Shown one piece after another: positions 17,286-25,430 of a stretch of 35,085 nt of DNA. Within the stretch, counting starts at the first letter, position 1; every line of letters begins with the position of its first letter. The notes beneath the pieces are model-generated. The model did no database searches. It saw only the letters and a list, made by a program, of their open reading frames with translations, and had not been told where the DNA came from. Both the position numbers and the translations under genes were made by a program. Location: positions 1-35,085 of the forward strand of contig UCGV01000022.1 of NCBI GenBank assembly GCA_900471925.1, written 5' to 3'. This DNA is from Hyphomicrobiales bacterium (GTDB taxonomy: Bacteria; Pseudomonadota; Alphaproteobacteria; Rhizobiales; Rhizobiaceae).

Positions 17286-17813
17286 ATGACACAGGCATAT
17301 TCGGCTCCCGCAGGGATCGAGCACGAAATCGTAATCCTCATCCCGGCTCTTCGGGCCTTCGCCTTCCGCTTTGTCCGATCCTGCACTGATGCCGATGATC
17401 TTGTCCAGGAAGTGCTCTCGCGAGCACTCGGCAGTTCTGACCAGTTTACGACAGGCACTTCCATCAAGTCCTGGCTATTTACGATCATGCGAAATACCTA
17501 TTGCACGGCCTATAAGCGCAGTATCCGTGAAAGTTGCGGACAGTTCGATGATGCCGCTACTCTGGATGTTCCTGTGCTGGCCGACCAGGATTGGGCGATG
17601 CGCGCCATAGATGTCGATTCAGCGCTCCTGCGCCTCTCCGCAGGGGAAAGAACGGCGCTCATTCTCGTTGCGAGCGGCATTTCCTACGAGGAGGCCGCGA
17701 CCAGCTGCGGATGCAAGATCGGAACCATTAAGAGCCGAGTTTGGCGCGCACGCCTGCATCTGGCAGAAATGCTGGGCGATGCCGACCCAGGCACGGCAAT
17801 CTCAATCAACTAA
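17286..17813 (+). CDS. EcfG-like ECF sigma factor
   Basis: 175 residues with sigma-70 region 2 (LRAFAFRFVRSCTDADDLVQEVLSRAL, then IKSWLFTIMRNTYCTAYKR, about 20-85) and region 4 (SAGERTALILVASGISYEEAATSCGCKIGTIKSRVWRARLHLAEML, about 115-165). The CGCxIGTIKSRVxRAR ending is characteristic of the ECF15/EcfG group that directs the general stress response in alphaproteobacteria. CAGGAGC lies about 5 nt before the ATG. The usual partners nepR and phyR are not adjacent, so this is probably a secondary EcfG paralogue. Immediately upstream is a near-match promoter, GGAAC at 17237-17241, N17, ATT, which would allow autoregulation (weak). Its probable targets, GGAAC-N17-GTT promoters, abound in this window. 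Confidence 0.92.
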   Translation: MTQAYSAPAGIEHEIVILIPALRAFAFRFVRSCTDADDLVQEVLSRALGSSDQFTTGTSIKSWLFTIMRNTYCTAYKRSIRESCGQFDDAATLDVPVLADQDWAMRAIDVDSALLRLSAGERTALILVASGISYEEAATSCGCKIGTIKSRVWRARLHLAEMLGDADPGTAISIN

Positions 17814-18138
17814 CACCATAGACAACGCAGCTACGATGATCGCTCATCAAACAGATGCCCTGGAACAAGAACGGGCTTATCGATAATACCGCGACCTGGA
17901 ATGCTTGACACAAGAGCGTCGCTCATCTCGGTCAGAACGCCAGCCGTTGCATCTGGAAACACCCGTCATCGCCATTCGCTACAGCCGTCCGATCTCCGCC
18001 AATGTCGGGATTGGCAGCAAATTGCGCCCTCTGTGAGGGCGAGACTTGTGGTCGTTATATTCCTAGATCAATGTTGAGCGGCGGTTGCCGTCCAATGGCG
18101 CTGTGCCACGGCGATCTTCAATGGCAAACTGACGTCAG
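17814..18138. other. Spacer after the sigma factor gene
   Basis: 325 bp between two convergent genes. No reading frame with ribosome site, no clear hairpin and no promoter motif are seen. Confidence 0.4.
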
Positions 18139-18396
18139 CTATACTGTTCGCCTGAACATCCGAGCGATGGCAATCAAGATGCAGGCCCCAATGAACCCGG
18201 CTATCAGATAGCCGAGCCATCCACCCAGGACAACGCCAAATAGAGAGAGTAGGGCATTGGCCACGATAGCGCCTACGATGCCCAGAATAATATTCATGAG
18301 AATACCCATGTTGCTCTTCATGAACATCTCTGCGAGCCAGCCCGCGATCCCGCCAATAATGATTGCGGCAATCCAGCCTATTCCGGCATTTTCCAT
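18139..18396 (-). CDS. GlsB/YeaQ/YmgE family stress membrane protein
   Basis: 85 residues forming three hydrophobic helices with the Gly-rich pattern of the family, formerly called transglycosylase-associated proteins: IGWIAAIIIGGIAGWLAEMFM, then GILMNIILGIVGAIVANALL, then GWLGYLIAGFIGACILIAIAR. It is an inner membrane protein of unknown mechanism, repeatedly induced by stress in many bacteria. GGAG lies 7 nt before the ATG. An exact EcfG-type promoter (18534-18558) lies about 140 nt upstream, which fits the stress role. Confidence 0.95.
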   Translation of the reverse strand: MENAGIGWIAAIIIGGIAGWLAEMFMKSNMGILMNIILGIVGAIVANALLSLFGVVLGGWLGYLIAGFIGACILIAIARMFRRTV

Positions 18397-18533
18397 CTGA
18401 ATGCTCCAAAGTTTCGTCGCGCGCTACAATTTGCGCTTGAGGGTGAGATATGACTACGGCGGCTCGCTTTCAAAGACTGTGTCTCTGCGGGAAGCGTGGC
18501 GGATATCGGACGATGACGAGCAGCCGTTCAGCT

Positions 18534-18558
18534 AACGGCAAGGTAGGAAAATGGTTCC
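18534..18558 (-). promoter_or_regulatory. EcfG-type promoter of the GlsB-family gene
   Basis: GGAAC (18558-18554), N16, CGTT (18537-18534) on the minus strand: the full textbook form including the C before GTT. Confidence 0.85.
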
Positions 18559-18966
18559 AGCGCCAAGGTTGAAGCCGTGCCCAGGCCAGCGCTGAACGAG
18601 AACTCGATCTCGTCCCCTGGCAGCCTCCTCGAGCGCCTGTCCCTTCGCGAAAAATCCAGGCATCTTTCAAGCCGGCACGACCCAAGCCGATCAACAACCG
18701 ATCGAATTGCCAGGATCTCTGCTGAGCGCGCCCTGTACGCTCGCCATGACGCGCGCGCGTTCCACCAGTAAGGCCGATGGCAGCCCATGACCATGCCGCC
18801 TTTCATGGGGCCTCGCCAATCGCTATCCCACAATCGACACTCAACCGACACACTGGCTGGATCACATGCTTGAGAAACCTCCTCCATGGCGCGCCAGTTT
18901 CAATTCCCTAATGTTGCGTCGGATTTTCACGCCTGTCGGGGGTGCCGCGTCCTTCAACACCAGACT
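18559..18966. other. Spacer upstream of the GlsB promoter
   Basis: About 400 bp up to the stop of the Crp/Fnr gene. Short frames on both strands lack ribosome sites and resemble shadows. Nothing is called. Confidence 0.4.
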
Positions 18967-19695
18967 TCAGGCCTCCCTTTCGATCTGACCGAGGATGTGA
19001 CCCGTTAATCGCTGATATTCTACCTCCGCTGGGCCGTAGGTGCTGCCGGCGAAGACGACGAGGGCCTTCCTGTCCCTGATGGTGATCTTTGAACGGGTGG
19101 CGCTGATCAGACCCTGTCCTTCGAGAATGTGGAGGGCGTCGGTCACACCCTGACGCCGCACGCCAAGCATGAGGGACAAAAACTCGTGCGTGATGGAAAA
19201 CGAACTCGACACCATCCGGTCGTCCACCATCAAGAGCCACCGCGCCAATCGCGCATCGATATGGGTCTTGCCATTCGATAATGCGGTATAGGCGACCTGC
19301 GCAGTTGCTGACCGCGCATAGCGCGACAACGAACGCCTGAGCTGGGGCGACTGATATACAGCGGCGACAAGGAGCGGGGTCGCTACTCTGAGCCCCTGCC
19401 CCGACATCTGCATATAACATTCGAAGGGACTTTCCGTATCGTCGAACAGAAGCGAAGTGCCTGTCATGCCCTCTCGCCCAATCAGGCCAACTTCGATTGC
19501 CATGCCTCCGCTCGCAGCCACGACGGAGGCAAGGCCTCCTTCGAGAAAATAGGCAAAATCGATGGGGCGATGAGCTTCTTCCAGTGGAAATCTCACCGGC
19601 AAATCGACCTGTTCGATATGAGGAGCAAGAAGCCTGAAGGCACTTTCCGGCAGGCCTCTAAGGAGTTGATTGCGAGATGTATTGGCCATTTGCAA
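18967..19695 (-). CDS. Crp/Fnr-family transcriptional regulator
   Basis: 242 residues. The N-terminal half is a cyclic-nucleotide-binding-like beta barrel (FPLEEAHRPIDFAYFLEGGLASVV, then EVGLIGREGMTGTSLLF); the C-terminal half is a winged helix with the HTH_Crp recognition region (HEFLSLMLGVRRQGVTDALHILEGQGLI). The pattern RLARWLLMVDDR before the HTH is typical of a rhizobial subgroup. No Cys cluster for an FeS centre is seen, so it is not a classical Fnr. The start is taken as TTG at 19695, because GGAGGT is 8 nt before it; the ATG at 19689 would have a spacing of 14. An EcfG-type promoter lies 190 nt upstream, placing this regulator in the stress hierarchy. Confidence 0.92.
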   Translation of the reverse strand: MQMANTSRNQLLRGLPESAFRLLAPHIEQVDLPVRFPLEEAHRPIDFAYFLEGGLASVVAASGGMAIEVGLIGREGMTGTSLLFDDTESPFECYMQMSGQGLRVATPLLVAAVYQSPQLRRSLSRYARSATAQVAYTALSNGKTHIDARLARWLLMVDDRMVSSSFSITHEFLSLMLGVRRQGVTDALHILEGQGLISATRSKITIRDRKALVVFAGSTYGPAEVEYQRLTGHILGQIEREA

Positions 19696-19883
19696 AGCGC
19701 TTTACCTCCAATGGGTGAAAGCACGAAATGCCTCGCAATCGAGGGCAAAATCTCCTACCTCCAGGCTCAGGTCAACGTCGTCGAGTCACTGCTGCAACCA
19801 TCGGAGATCGCAAACAGTTTGCTCGTCTTGGCAAGCGCAGATGCCTTCCAACGCAAGAGGCAGATGCTGCTTATTCCGTCCCG

Positions 19884-19908
19884 AACCACGGCCACCGGAG
19901 ATGGTTCC
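19884..19908 (-). promoter_or_regulatory. EcfG-type promoter upstream of the Crp/Fnr gene
   Basis: GGAAC (19908-19904), N17, GTT (19886-19884) on the minus strand. The leader to the start codon would be about 180 nt. Confidence 0.7.
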
Positions 19909-20049
19909 GCTGACCATCAATAAAAACAGCGTCCTGTCAGGATCGTCGCAGTCTCGCCCGGGCGTTATGAGAACATTTCTGGAGCGGGCTTAAGCGGTTG
20001 GCAGGCCATCACTATCGTCCAAAGTGCAAACGCAGGAAGGAGCTACGTC

Positions 20050-20127
20050 ATGGCGCCGACGATCGCAGAGAATGTCGGGGTCGCCGCCGTCCGTCTCTGG
20101 CATGTCCATCCATCATCATGTCGATGA
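20050..20127 (+). CDS. Possible 25-aa small ORF with ideal ribosome site
   Basis: AAGGAG followed 7 nt later by ATG is the best ribosome site in this spacer, yet the frame ends after 25 codons (MAPTIAENVGVAAVRLWHVH..). It could be a real small protein, a leader peptide or the remnant of a frameshifted gene: another frame stays open to 20332. No promoter was found for it. Confidence 0.25.
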   Translation: MAPTIAENVGVAAVRLWHVHPSSCR

Positions 20128-20328
20128 CGCGTCATCGTCTCCACCTCCTGAGCGAGCTTCTGAGACTGGGTGCACGGAGGCGGCCTCTGCAAAGACTTGC
20201 GAGGCACGTAACGTAGACGACGCTCGCACCGGTAACCGCACGCGTTCGAGGGTCGGTTTGAGATCCCTCCACGAGCTTACACGAGATATGCAAGATATGC
20301 GTCGCGGCCCCAATGCGCGATTGTCAGC

Positions 20329-20481
20329 CTAATGAGCCGCAGCGTTGCCGACGCGGTTTCCCGCATTCTGCGTCGCGTTCACGGTATTGGCCGTGTCTTT
20401 TCCCATGCCGCGAATTGTGTTTCCACACCCCGAAAGTGTCAGCGCAAAAAGGGTGAGCGCGATTATCGAAGCATTCTTCAT
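20329..20481 (-). CDS. Entericidin-like small lipoprotein
   Basis: 50 residues. A signal peptide ends in the lipobox LSGCG, so Cys20 would be lipidated. The mature part, NTIRGMGKDTANTVNATQNA.., has the G-x-G-x-D repeat-like pattern of entericidin A/B family peptides. It is expected in the cell envelope; E. coli entericidins are linked to stationary phase and cell lysis, but the role here is unknown. AGGGA lies 7 nt before the ATG at 20481, which is chosen over the in-frame start at 20610. An exact EcfG-type promoter lies just upstream, giving a leader of about 27 nt. Confidence 0.9.
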   Translation of the reverse strand: MKNASIIALTLFALTLSGCGNTIRGMGKDTANTVNATQNAGNRVGNAAAH

Positions 20482-20514
20482 TGGGGTGTCCCTTGTTTGA
20501 GGCAGGTATCGATA

Positions 20515-20539
20515 AACAAACCGGATGGCAATCGGTTCC
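20515..20539 (-). promoter_or_regulatory. EcfG-type promoter of the entericidin-like gene
   Basis: GGAAC (20539-20535), N17, GTT (20517-20515) on the minus strand, with the -10 element 34 nt before the ATG. Confidence 0.8.
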
Positions 20540-20795
20540 TTAGATTTGTTCGCCCCGCTCGCCTTGCCGTCCAGACCCGTCAAAGCAGGCGCAAACGAGA
20601 CCTTTCGCAACCGCGAACCGCCTCATGCAATCCCGATCCAGCGCGCCGCAAATGACGGAGAAAGCCAGGGTGCTGCATTAGTCCCGTACTCATACCGATT
20701 GGCCCTTGCTCCCGCCGGCAGTCAAATGGATGGCGCGGTCAAAATAGCTGCAACCAGGCGCCAGTATCCATACCTCGCGAAAGGTGAAACCAACG

Positions 20796-21014
20796 CTAAT
20801 GTTCGACGGGTGAGGTGATGACCCGGTGTGTGGGCGCCAACGACGGTGTCGCACGCCAATTGTTGGCGACGAGAAGGGCCAGCAGTATTAAAAACAGCCC
20901 GAGGCCCATTAACGTCCAGATGGAGATCCCTTGCAACTTAGACGAGGTGGGCTTCCTGCGCCCTGTGTAGGGTGTCTCCTCACGCTTGTGCTCGAATTCG
21001 GATGGCTCGCTCAT
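20796..21014 (-). CDS. Small single-pass membrane protein, 72 aa
   Basis: Not recognised. It has a hydrophilic N-terminus (MSEPSEFEHKREETPYTGRR..), one membrane helix (about residues 32-51, IWTLMGLGLFLILLALLVA) and a short polar tail. The ATG begins one base after the TAG of the upstream gene, and no separate ribosome site is seen, so it is probably translated by coupling in a two-gene operon with the secreted protein at 21016-21351. Confidence 0.7.
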   Translation of the reverse strand: MSEPSEFEHKREETPYTGRRKPTSSKLQGISIWTLMGLGLFLILLALLVANNWRATPSLAPTHRVITSPVEH

Positions 21015-21015
21015 C

Positions 21016-21351
21016 CTATTGCGCCGTGAAGAAGGTCAGCAGCACCTTTCCCTTGTCCCCTAGAAGGCAGACGAAACGATCTGGTTTACCGGTCTTGCCT
21101 TTGCGGGCAATATAGGCTTCGCCGAGGATGACGGTTTTAACCGCGACATCCTCTATCTTGGTGTCGGCCTTGCTGATCGCCAGGCTTTCCATGTCCATGA
21201 CAAGATCTGAAATGTCGGGTGACTTTTCCTGAAGGGCCAAAAGCCCGGTCGACTTGCAGGCGCCGACCGCCGGGTCTTCCGCGGTCTGTGCGGCGGCTGT
21301 GGCGGCGGATAGGCATAGCGTTAGCACGGCGACGGCGATGGGCGTTCTCAT
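21016..21351 (-). CDS. Small secreted hypothetical protein
   Basis: 111 residues with a signal peptide (about 1-22, ..LCLSAATAAAQ) and a mature domain of about 90 residues with two Cys (VGACKSTG and RFVCLLGDKGKVL) that could form a disulfide in the periplasm. The end (GKPDRFVCLLGDKGKVLLTF) looks like a small beta structure. The function is not known. ATG at 21351 is chosen because AAGGAG lies 5 nt upstream; the long frame start at 21579 has no signal peptide in place. It is the first gene of an operon with the membrane protein at 20796. Confidence 0.8.
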   Translation of the reverse strand: MRTPIAVAVLTLCLSAATAAAQTAEDPAVGACKSTGLLALQEKSPDISDLVMDMESLAISKADTKIEDVAVKTVILGEAYIARKGKTGKPDRFVCLLGDKGKVLLTFFTAQ

Positions 21352-21601
21352 GTTGGCTCCTTTGCCATGACGAAATCGAATAATGTTTTGCACGATCATC
21401 TTCACGGGGAGCGTGCTGCAGTCTTTCCTTAAGCTTGGTGGAGCAAAGCCCTCGCATTCTTTCTCGATCATCAAGACGGGATGCGAGAGTGGCCCTTCAA
21501 TATGCACTTGAGCGTCTCCCCCGCTTGACCGATAGGCCATACCGGCGGCTGTATGCTGGGCTGGGAATTTTGCTGGCACCAGAAAACTCTTCTAGTCCGA
21601 C

Positions 21602-21626
21602 AACTCCGCGGCACCCAACTCGTTCC
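21602..21626 (-). promoter_or_regulatory. EcfG-type promoter upstream of the secreted-protein operon
   Basis: GGAAC (21626-21622), N17, GTT (21604-21602) on the minus strand. The leader would be long, about 245 nt. Confidence 0.65.
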
Positions 21627-21844
21627 GAGCGCGCGTTCGCCGCTTCAAGCGTCCTGGTAGCAGCAGTTCGTTCCGAGCAGGGATCGGCGGGTTAAGTTCA
21701 ATTCAACGTTTCGCCGGAGGTGACTCGCTTCAACGAATGCCTGCCCCGGATTCCAATGTCATAATGACATGAGGTGTCGCGACGAAAGCGCGGAAGCGAT
21801 TGAGACCTGATTTTGCCGGCCATTGAATAAGAGTTCGTCAGCGC

Positions 21845-21869
21845 GGAACTATTCGCATCCGCTTCTGTT
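21845..21869 (+). promoter_or_regulatory. EcfG-type promoter of the membrane protein-DUF892 operon
   Basis: GGAAC (21845-21849), N17, GTT (21867-21869). It is divergent from the promoter at 21602-21626 and about 190 nt before the ATG at 22065. Confidence 0.75.
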
Positions 21870-22064
21870 AGGGAATGACCTGCCGACCGATCAGACCTTC
21901 GGCAGGCCGAGAGCGACGCTCTCTCTGAAAGAGGTCTGCGCTTTCCGTCCTTATCATCGCTTATCCCTGGGATCGGCGGGGACAGAAAGCATCACGCAAA
22001 CCCAATTTCGCACTCCGTCGTCAGCACGCTGCATCGAGGCAGCGTCAACAAAAGGACTATGCGC

Positions 22065-23012
22065 ATGCCCACTTCCCAGCCAACGATGGCCCAGCCATCG
22101 ATCTCCCCGCCCCGCAGCAATGCTATAACGCCCGATGCTGGGGTTTTCGATCCGCCGCCTATCGGCGCCCTGAATAAAATCTCGTGGGGCGCGGTATTTG
22201 CCGGCGTCGTTCTCGCGCTTTCCGCCCAGTTTCTCCTGAATCTGCTCGGTGTCGGTATCGGTGCTGCGGTGCTTGATCCCATCTCCTCGGACAATCCGGC
22301 TGCCAGCACCTTTTCCATCGTCGGCGGCCTCTGGTTCGTCGTTGCCGGCATTGCGGCCGCATTTATCGGCGCCTATGTCGCCAGCCGCCTGTCGGGCCGT
22401 CCTGCCCCATCCACCGGCGGTTTTCACGGCATCACCTCTTGGGCCGTAACAACGCTCGTCATTCTCTATCTTCTGACGACCTCCGTCGGCGCGTTGGTGG
22501 GCGGTGCATTCAACGGCCTGTCGGGCATTGTCGGCGGCGTCGGCAGCAGTGCCGCAACGGCCGTAACCGCTGCGGCACCGGCAATCGCCTCGGCCACCGA
22601 TCCGATGGGCGATATTGAACGCCAGATTCGCGATGCGAGCGGCGGCAACGATCCGCAGGCCCTCCAGACCGCCGCGGTCTCTGCTATGCGAGCCGTGGCA
22701 ACTGGCAACCAGGCCGGCATCGACGATGCCAAGTCCCATGCCGCCGATGCTCTGGCCAAGGCTCAGAACATTCCCGTCGATCAGGCGCGCACGCGGGTCG
22801 ATCAATATGAAGCCAACTACAAGGCCACGGTCGATTCTGCCCGCCAGCAGGCGCTCGCCGCAGCGCAGACCACGACCACAGCCGTGTCGAGAGGCGCACT
22901 TCTGGGCTTCCTGGCGCTCGTGCTCGGCGTCGTTGCGGCCTGGTTCGGCGGCGTTGCCGGCAGCAGACCTGCCGTCGTTGCCGAGGAATACACGCTCGGC
23001 AGAAATAGCTGA
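22065..23012 (+). CDS. Multi-pass membrane protein of unknown function
   Basis: About 315 residues. After a Pro-rich cytosolic start there are three helices in the N-terminal half (WGAVFAGVVLALSAQFLLNLL; LWFVVAGIAAAFIGAYVAS; WAVTTLVILYLLTTSVGALVG), a hydrophilic Ala-rich helical middle (about 165-265) and a last helix (LLGFLALVLGVVAAWFGGVAG). Proteins of this layout are frequent beside YciE-type genes in rhizobia; no enzyme motif is seen. ATG at 22065 is chosen over 22059 because AAGGA is then 8 nt away instead of 2. It is in an operon with the DUF892 gene, 24 nt downstream, and shares the stress promoter at 21845. Confidence 0.85.
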   Translation: MPTSQPTMAQPSISPPRSNAITPDAGVFDPPPIGALNKISWGAVFAGVVLALSAQFLLNLLGVGIGAAVLDPISSDNPAASTFSIVGGLWFVVAGIAAAFIGAYVASRLSGRPAPSTGGFHGITSWAVTTLVILYLLTTSVGALVGGAFNGLSGIVGGVGSSAATAVTAAAPAIASATDPMGDIERQIRDASGGNDPQALQTAAVSAMRAVATGNQAGIDDAKSHAADALAKAQNIPVDQARTRVDQYEANYKATVDSARQQALAAAQTTTTAVSRGALLGFLALVLGVVAAWFGGVAGSRPAVVAEEYTLGRNS

Positions 23013-23036
23013 TTCAACCCCTGAAGGGACAAGACC

Positions 23037-23522
23037 ATGCCTAAAAATCTCAGCGATCTTTTCTATGAAACGCTCAAGGATATCTATTTCGCCGAAAAGC
23101 AGATCCTGACCGCTCTGCCGCGGTTGGCGGAAGCGGCGCAGGCAACCGACCTCAGGGAGGCTTTCCAGACCCATGCCACCCAGACGGCGACCCATGTGGC
23201 ACGCCTGGAACAGATCTTCGACATTATCGACAAGCCTGCCGAGCAGAAGCCCTGCAAGGCAATTCTTGGCATCATCGAGGAAGGCAGAGAAGTGATGTCG
23301 CAATTTGAGGGTACGGATGCGCTCGATGCCGGCCTGCTTGCAGGCGCACAGGCCGTTGAACATTACGAGATCAGCCGCTACGGCACGATGCTCGCCTGGG
23401 CCGAACGTCTCCACCTCGATGACGTCGCAGCCCTGCTTGCCGAAACCCTCGACGAGGAGGAGGCGACTGACGAGCTGCTCTCCGAGATCGCCGAGATGAC
23501 CGTCAATGCCGAAGCCGCCTAG
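23037..23522 (+). CDS. DUF892 (YciE/YciF-like) ferritin-like protein, copy 1
   Basis: 161 residues forming a four-helix ferritin-like bundle of the DUF892 family. Markers: LKDIYFAEKQIL near the N-terminus, CKAILGIIEEG in the middle, then AQAVEHYEISRYG and AETLDEEEATDELL. Acidic and His residues in those helices could bind two metals. Family members are stress-induced; the biochemical role is unproven. AAGGGA lies 7 nt before the ATG. It is second in an operon with the membrane protein upstream. A paralogue (34208-34726) shares most of the helix motifs. Confidence 0.95.
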   Translation: MPKNLSDLFYETLKDIYFAEKQILTALPRLAEAAQATDLREAFQTHATQTATHVARLEQIFDIIDKPAEQKPCKAILGIIEEGREVMSQFEGTDALDAGLLAGAQAVEHYEISRYGTMLAWAERLHLDDVAALLAETLDEEEATDELLSEIAEMTVNAEAA

Positions 23523-23533
23523 CGCGCAAACCA

Positions 23534-23560
23534 GCGGCGGGATGCCTATTGACCCGCCGC
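23534..23560 (+). terminator. GC hairpin after DUF892 copy 1
   Basis: A perfect 8-bp stem (23534-23541 with 23553-23560) and an 11-nt loop, 12 nt after the stop. There is no strong T run afterwards, so it may be a weak terminator or an RNA-stabilising hairpin. Confidence 0.45.
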
Positions 23561-23648
23561 CGTTCACCTCTTGCGGCCCCGTGTCGATCGTCAGGTCGGC
23601 CCGTATTCGTGGTAGACCGGCAAGCGCCGGGCGTAAGGGTCGCTCGGC

Positions 23649-23885
23649 TCAGATGAAATTTGCCATATAGGCGTACATCTTATTAGCCGTGTTTGCCTGT
23701 CCGTTTTGAGGATCGTCCGTAGGCGTCTGCTTCACATGCGGCTTTTGGAAGCGACACGCGTTGGTCCGTGCGCAGGATAAAGGACTGTCATGACCAAGCA
23801 CAACGGATCGATCCTGGTCTGACAAGAAAGCCTCAAATGCGCGCGCGCCATCGCTCTCCCTGAGGTTTTTCACCTCCATATCCAC
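23649..23885 (-). CDS. Possible small hypothetical protein, 78 aa
   Basis: Not recognised. Hydrophilic (MEVKNLRESDGARAFEAFL.. to ..TANKMYAYMANFI), with no signal peptide. GAGGGTGG lies 2-5 nt before the ATG, and the frame starts 11 nt after the stop of the coiled-coil gene at 23897, so it could be the second gene of an operon. Evidence is limited to the ribosome site, the position and the lack of a better frame. Confidence 0.35.
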   Translation of the reverse strand: MDMEVKNLRESDGARAFEAFLSDQDRSVVLGHDSPLSCARTNACRFQKPHVKQTPTDDPQNGQANTANKMYAYMANFI

Positions 23886-23896
23886 CCTCGCCGGGA

Positions 23897-24079
23897 CTAC
23901 TGCGAGGACAAGGCCTCCCGTTCGGCACTCAATTTGCGATAAAGCGCATTGAGTTCGGCATGCTTCGTCTCCTTGATATTGGGCGATGCCATCTCAGCGT
24001 CGAGCTTCTTGAGCTGCTTGCCGATTTCCGCTGAGCGTTCGTCTTTGACGCTAACGCTAGCCTGTTCGAATTTGATCAT
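23897..24079 (-). CDS. Small coiled-coil hypothetical protein, 60 aa
   Basis: Not recognised. The sequence is strongly helical and charged (EIGKQLKKLDAEM..KHAELNALYRKLSAEREAL) with heptad-like Leu spacing, so it is likely a short coiled coil. ATG at 24079 is preferred over the longer frame start at 24106: GAGG lies 8 nt before it. No GGAAC promoter is seen upstream. Confidence 0.65.
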   Translation of the reverse strand: MIKFEQASVSVKDERSAEIGKQLKKLDAEMASPNIKETKHAELNALYRKLSAEREALSSQ

Positions 24080-24505
24080 TTCGGTATCCTCGGTGAGGAT
24101 GCACAAGCTGCCCTTTTTACAGCATTAGCAAGGGGCTTTATTCGCCGCTCGCTCGTGCGGGGCGATGCAAGCGGCGCGGACCGCAAGGTTATCCATCCAA
24201 TGGCGAGCGGATCGTCGCGATGACCATCCCTGGCTTGTCGAGGGCGCCGGGCGTGCCTGGTCGCGCGGCGATGCGCGTCGATCGTAGGCAGATGAGCGCG
24301 GCCCCTGCGCAACGGGTGAGATGGTGCGTTTTTTCCTCGAATCTGGCAACGGTTGAGGGGCAAAGGACGCAATTAGCGCACAGTTGCCGGTACGCGTTAC
24401 GATTTCAGGCTGTAAGCGGAATTACACCCCGATAGCCCGGCAGGCGTGGGCCTGGCTGCTATCCGGGAGAGCATAGACGGGGCCTCGAAACCAGGAAAGT
24501 TCACC
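24080..24505. other. Spacer with no recognisable gene
   Basis: About 425 bp between two divergent small genes. Both strands give only Arg-rich shadow frames. No stress promoter motif is found. Confidence 0.4.
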
Positions 24506-24697
24506 ATGGGTTGGAAAACATCGAAAATCGAATATGTCAACGGCTATAAGATTGTTGAAGTCGAGGGGCCCGCCTTCAAGGTCTTTGACGGTGATCGTCA
24601 GCTCGGTGATGATTTCCCCTATCCCGGTGAGGCGGCTGCTTACGCGAACGCGCTACCGGTGCGGGCCGTTCCTCGAAGCTTACCAAGAGCCAACTGA
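24506..24697 (+). CDS. Small hypothetical protein, 63 aa
   Basis: Not recognised. It starts MGWKTSKIEYVNGYKIVEVE and continues with alternating hydrophobic residues (..GPAFKVFDGDRQLGDDF..), suggesting a small beta-rich fold, then a short helix and a basic end. AGGAAA lies 7 nt before the ATG at 24506. It stands alone. Confidence rests on ribosome site and composition. Confidence 0.6.
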   Translation: MGWKTSKIEYVNGYKIVEVEGPAFKVFDGDRQLGDDFPYPGEAAAYANALPVRAVPRSLPRAN

Positions 24698-25154
24698 GTT
24701 CTCTCCTGCCGGCCCAATGGATGGGAACACGCGGGCCGTACTGCGCTTGCGACGACATGCAATCGTATTTGACCCACGCTTAGGCCACTCCGGCGTACGC
24801 TGAGACAAAGGCGCAGCCATTCTTCTACCCCTACCAGGACAAGCGCGGGTGCCCGTCGTCCCAGCAATGTCGCCCATTTGGCTCTAACCCCCTGGCGACA
24901 GGCTTCATATCGCGGGAGATCGCACCATCGTCCCTGCAATTTTGGAAGTAAACTCCATTAAAGCAAGCATGATTGCGTGATCGTCCAGGCTTGTCCTGAG
25001 GCAAGCACAAATGAAATAATAAAAGTTGAGCGACGGGCGCGTAATGCGGACCGGACAGGCCCTTCCCCCCTTGTCGTGCCAACATCTGAATTCTTGCTTG
25101 TGTACGTTCCATGCTCCCACCCCATTGCTGGCGTCATCGGCCAGCACGACAGCT
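24698..25154. other. Spacer with no recognisable gene
   Basis: About 450 bp. Candidate minus-strand frames (for example 24831-25112) lack ribosome sites and domain features. Nothing is called. Confidence 0.4.
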
Positions 25155-25430
25155 TCATCTCTTTACCGTGGGAGCGGTGGATCCGCCTTCATTTTCCCAT
25201 GATGCGATATCGTTTTGATCGCGGTGTCGTCGAGTTCGCGGTGAAAGTGGATAATCTTCCGAGGATATCATGCCTTCCCTTATAAGCCGGATCAGGCTCG
25301 ACTCCTGCGAGTGTTCGGATCCAGCTTCAGCCTTTAGATCCAATGTTGTATAGCGCCCCTTTTCGAGGACGCGGCGAAGGATCTTCTGCAGCGAAGACGG
25401 CCCTGCGCGGCGAATCACGACCATAACCAT
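25155..25430 (-). CDS. Possible hypothetical protein overlapping a small membrane protein gene
   Basis: 91 residues, basic and partly helical (SSLQKILRRVLEKGRYTTLD..). GGGAG lies 2 nt before the ATG, and the start overlaps the last codons of the 40-aa gene at 25415-25537, which would permit coupling. No domain is recognised. The call is doubtful. Confidence 0.25.
   Translation of the reverse strand: MVMVVIRRAGPSSLQKILRRVLEKGRYTTLDLKAEAGSEHSQESSLIRLIREGMISSEDYPLSPRTRRHRDQNDIASWENEGGSTAPTVKR

Larger units (their letters stand above)
19696..20328. other. Spacer with stress promoter and one very short ORF
   Basis: 633 bp containing the minus-strand promoter at 19884-19908 and a 25-codon plus-strand ORF at 20050-20127. 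Longer plus-strand frames (20024-20332) are Arg/Ser-rich and have no start signal of their own. Confidence 0.5.

Noticed and set aside
16856..17488. 210-aa minus-strand frame
   Set aside because: Half of it is antisense to the sigma factor gene; the remainder has no start signal or domain.
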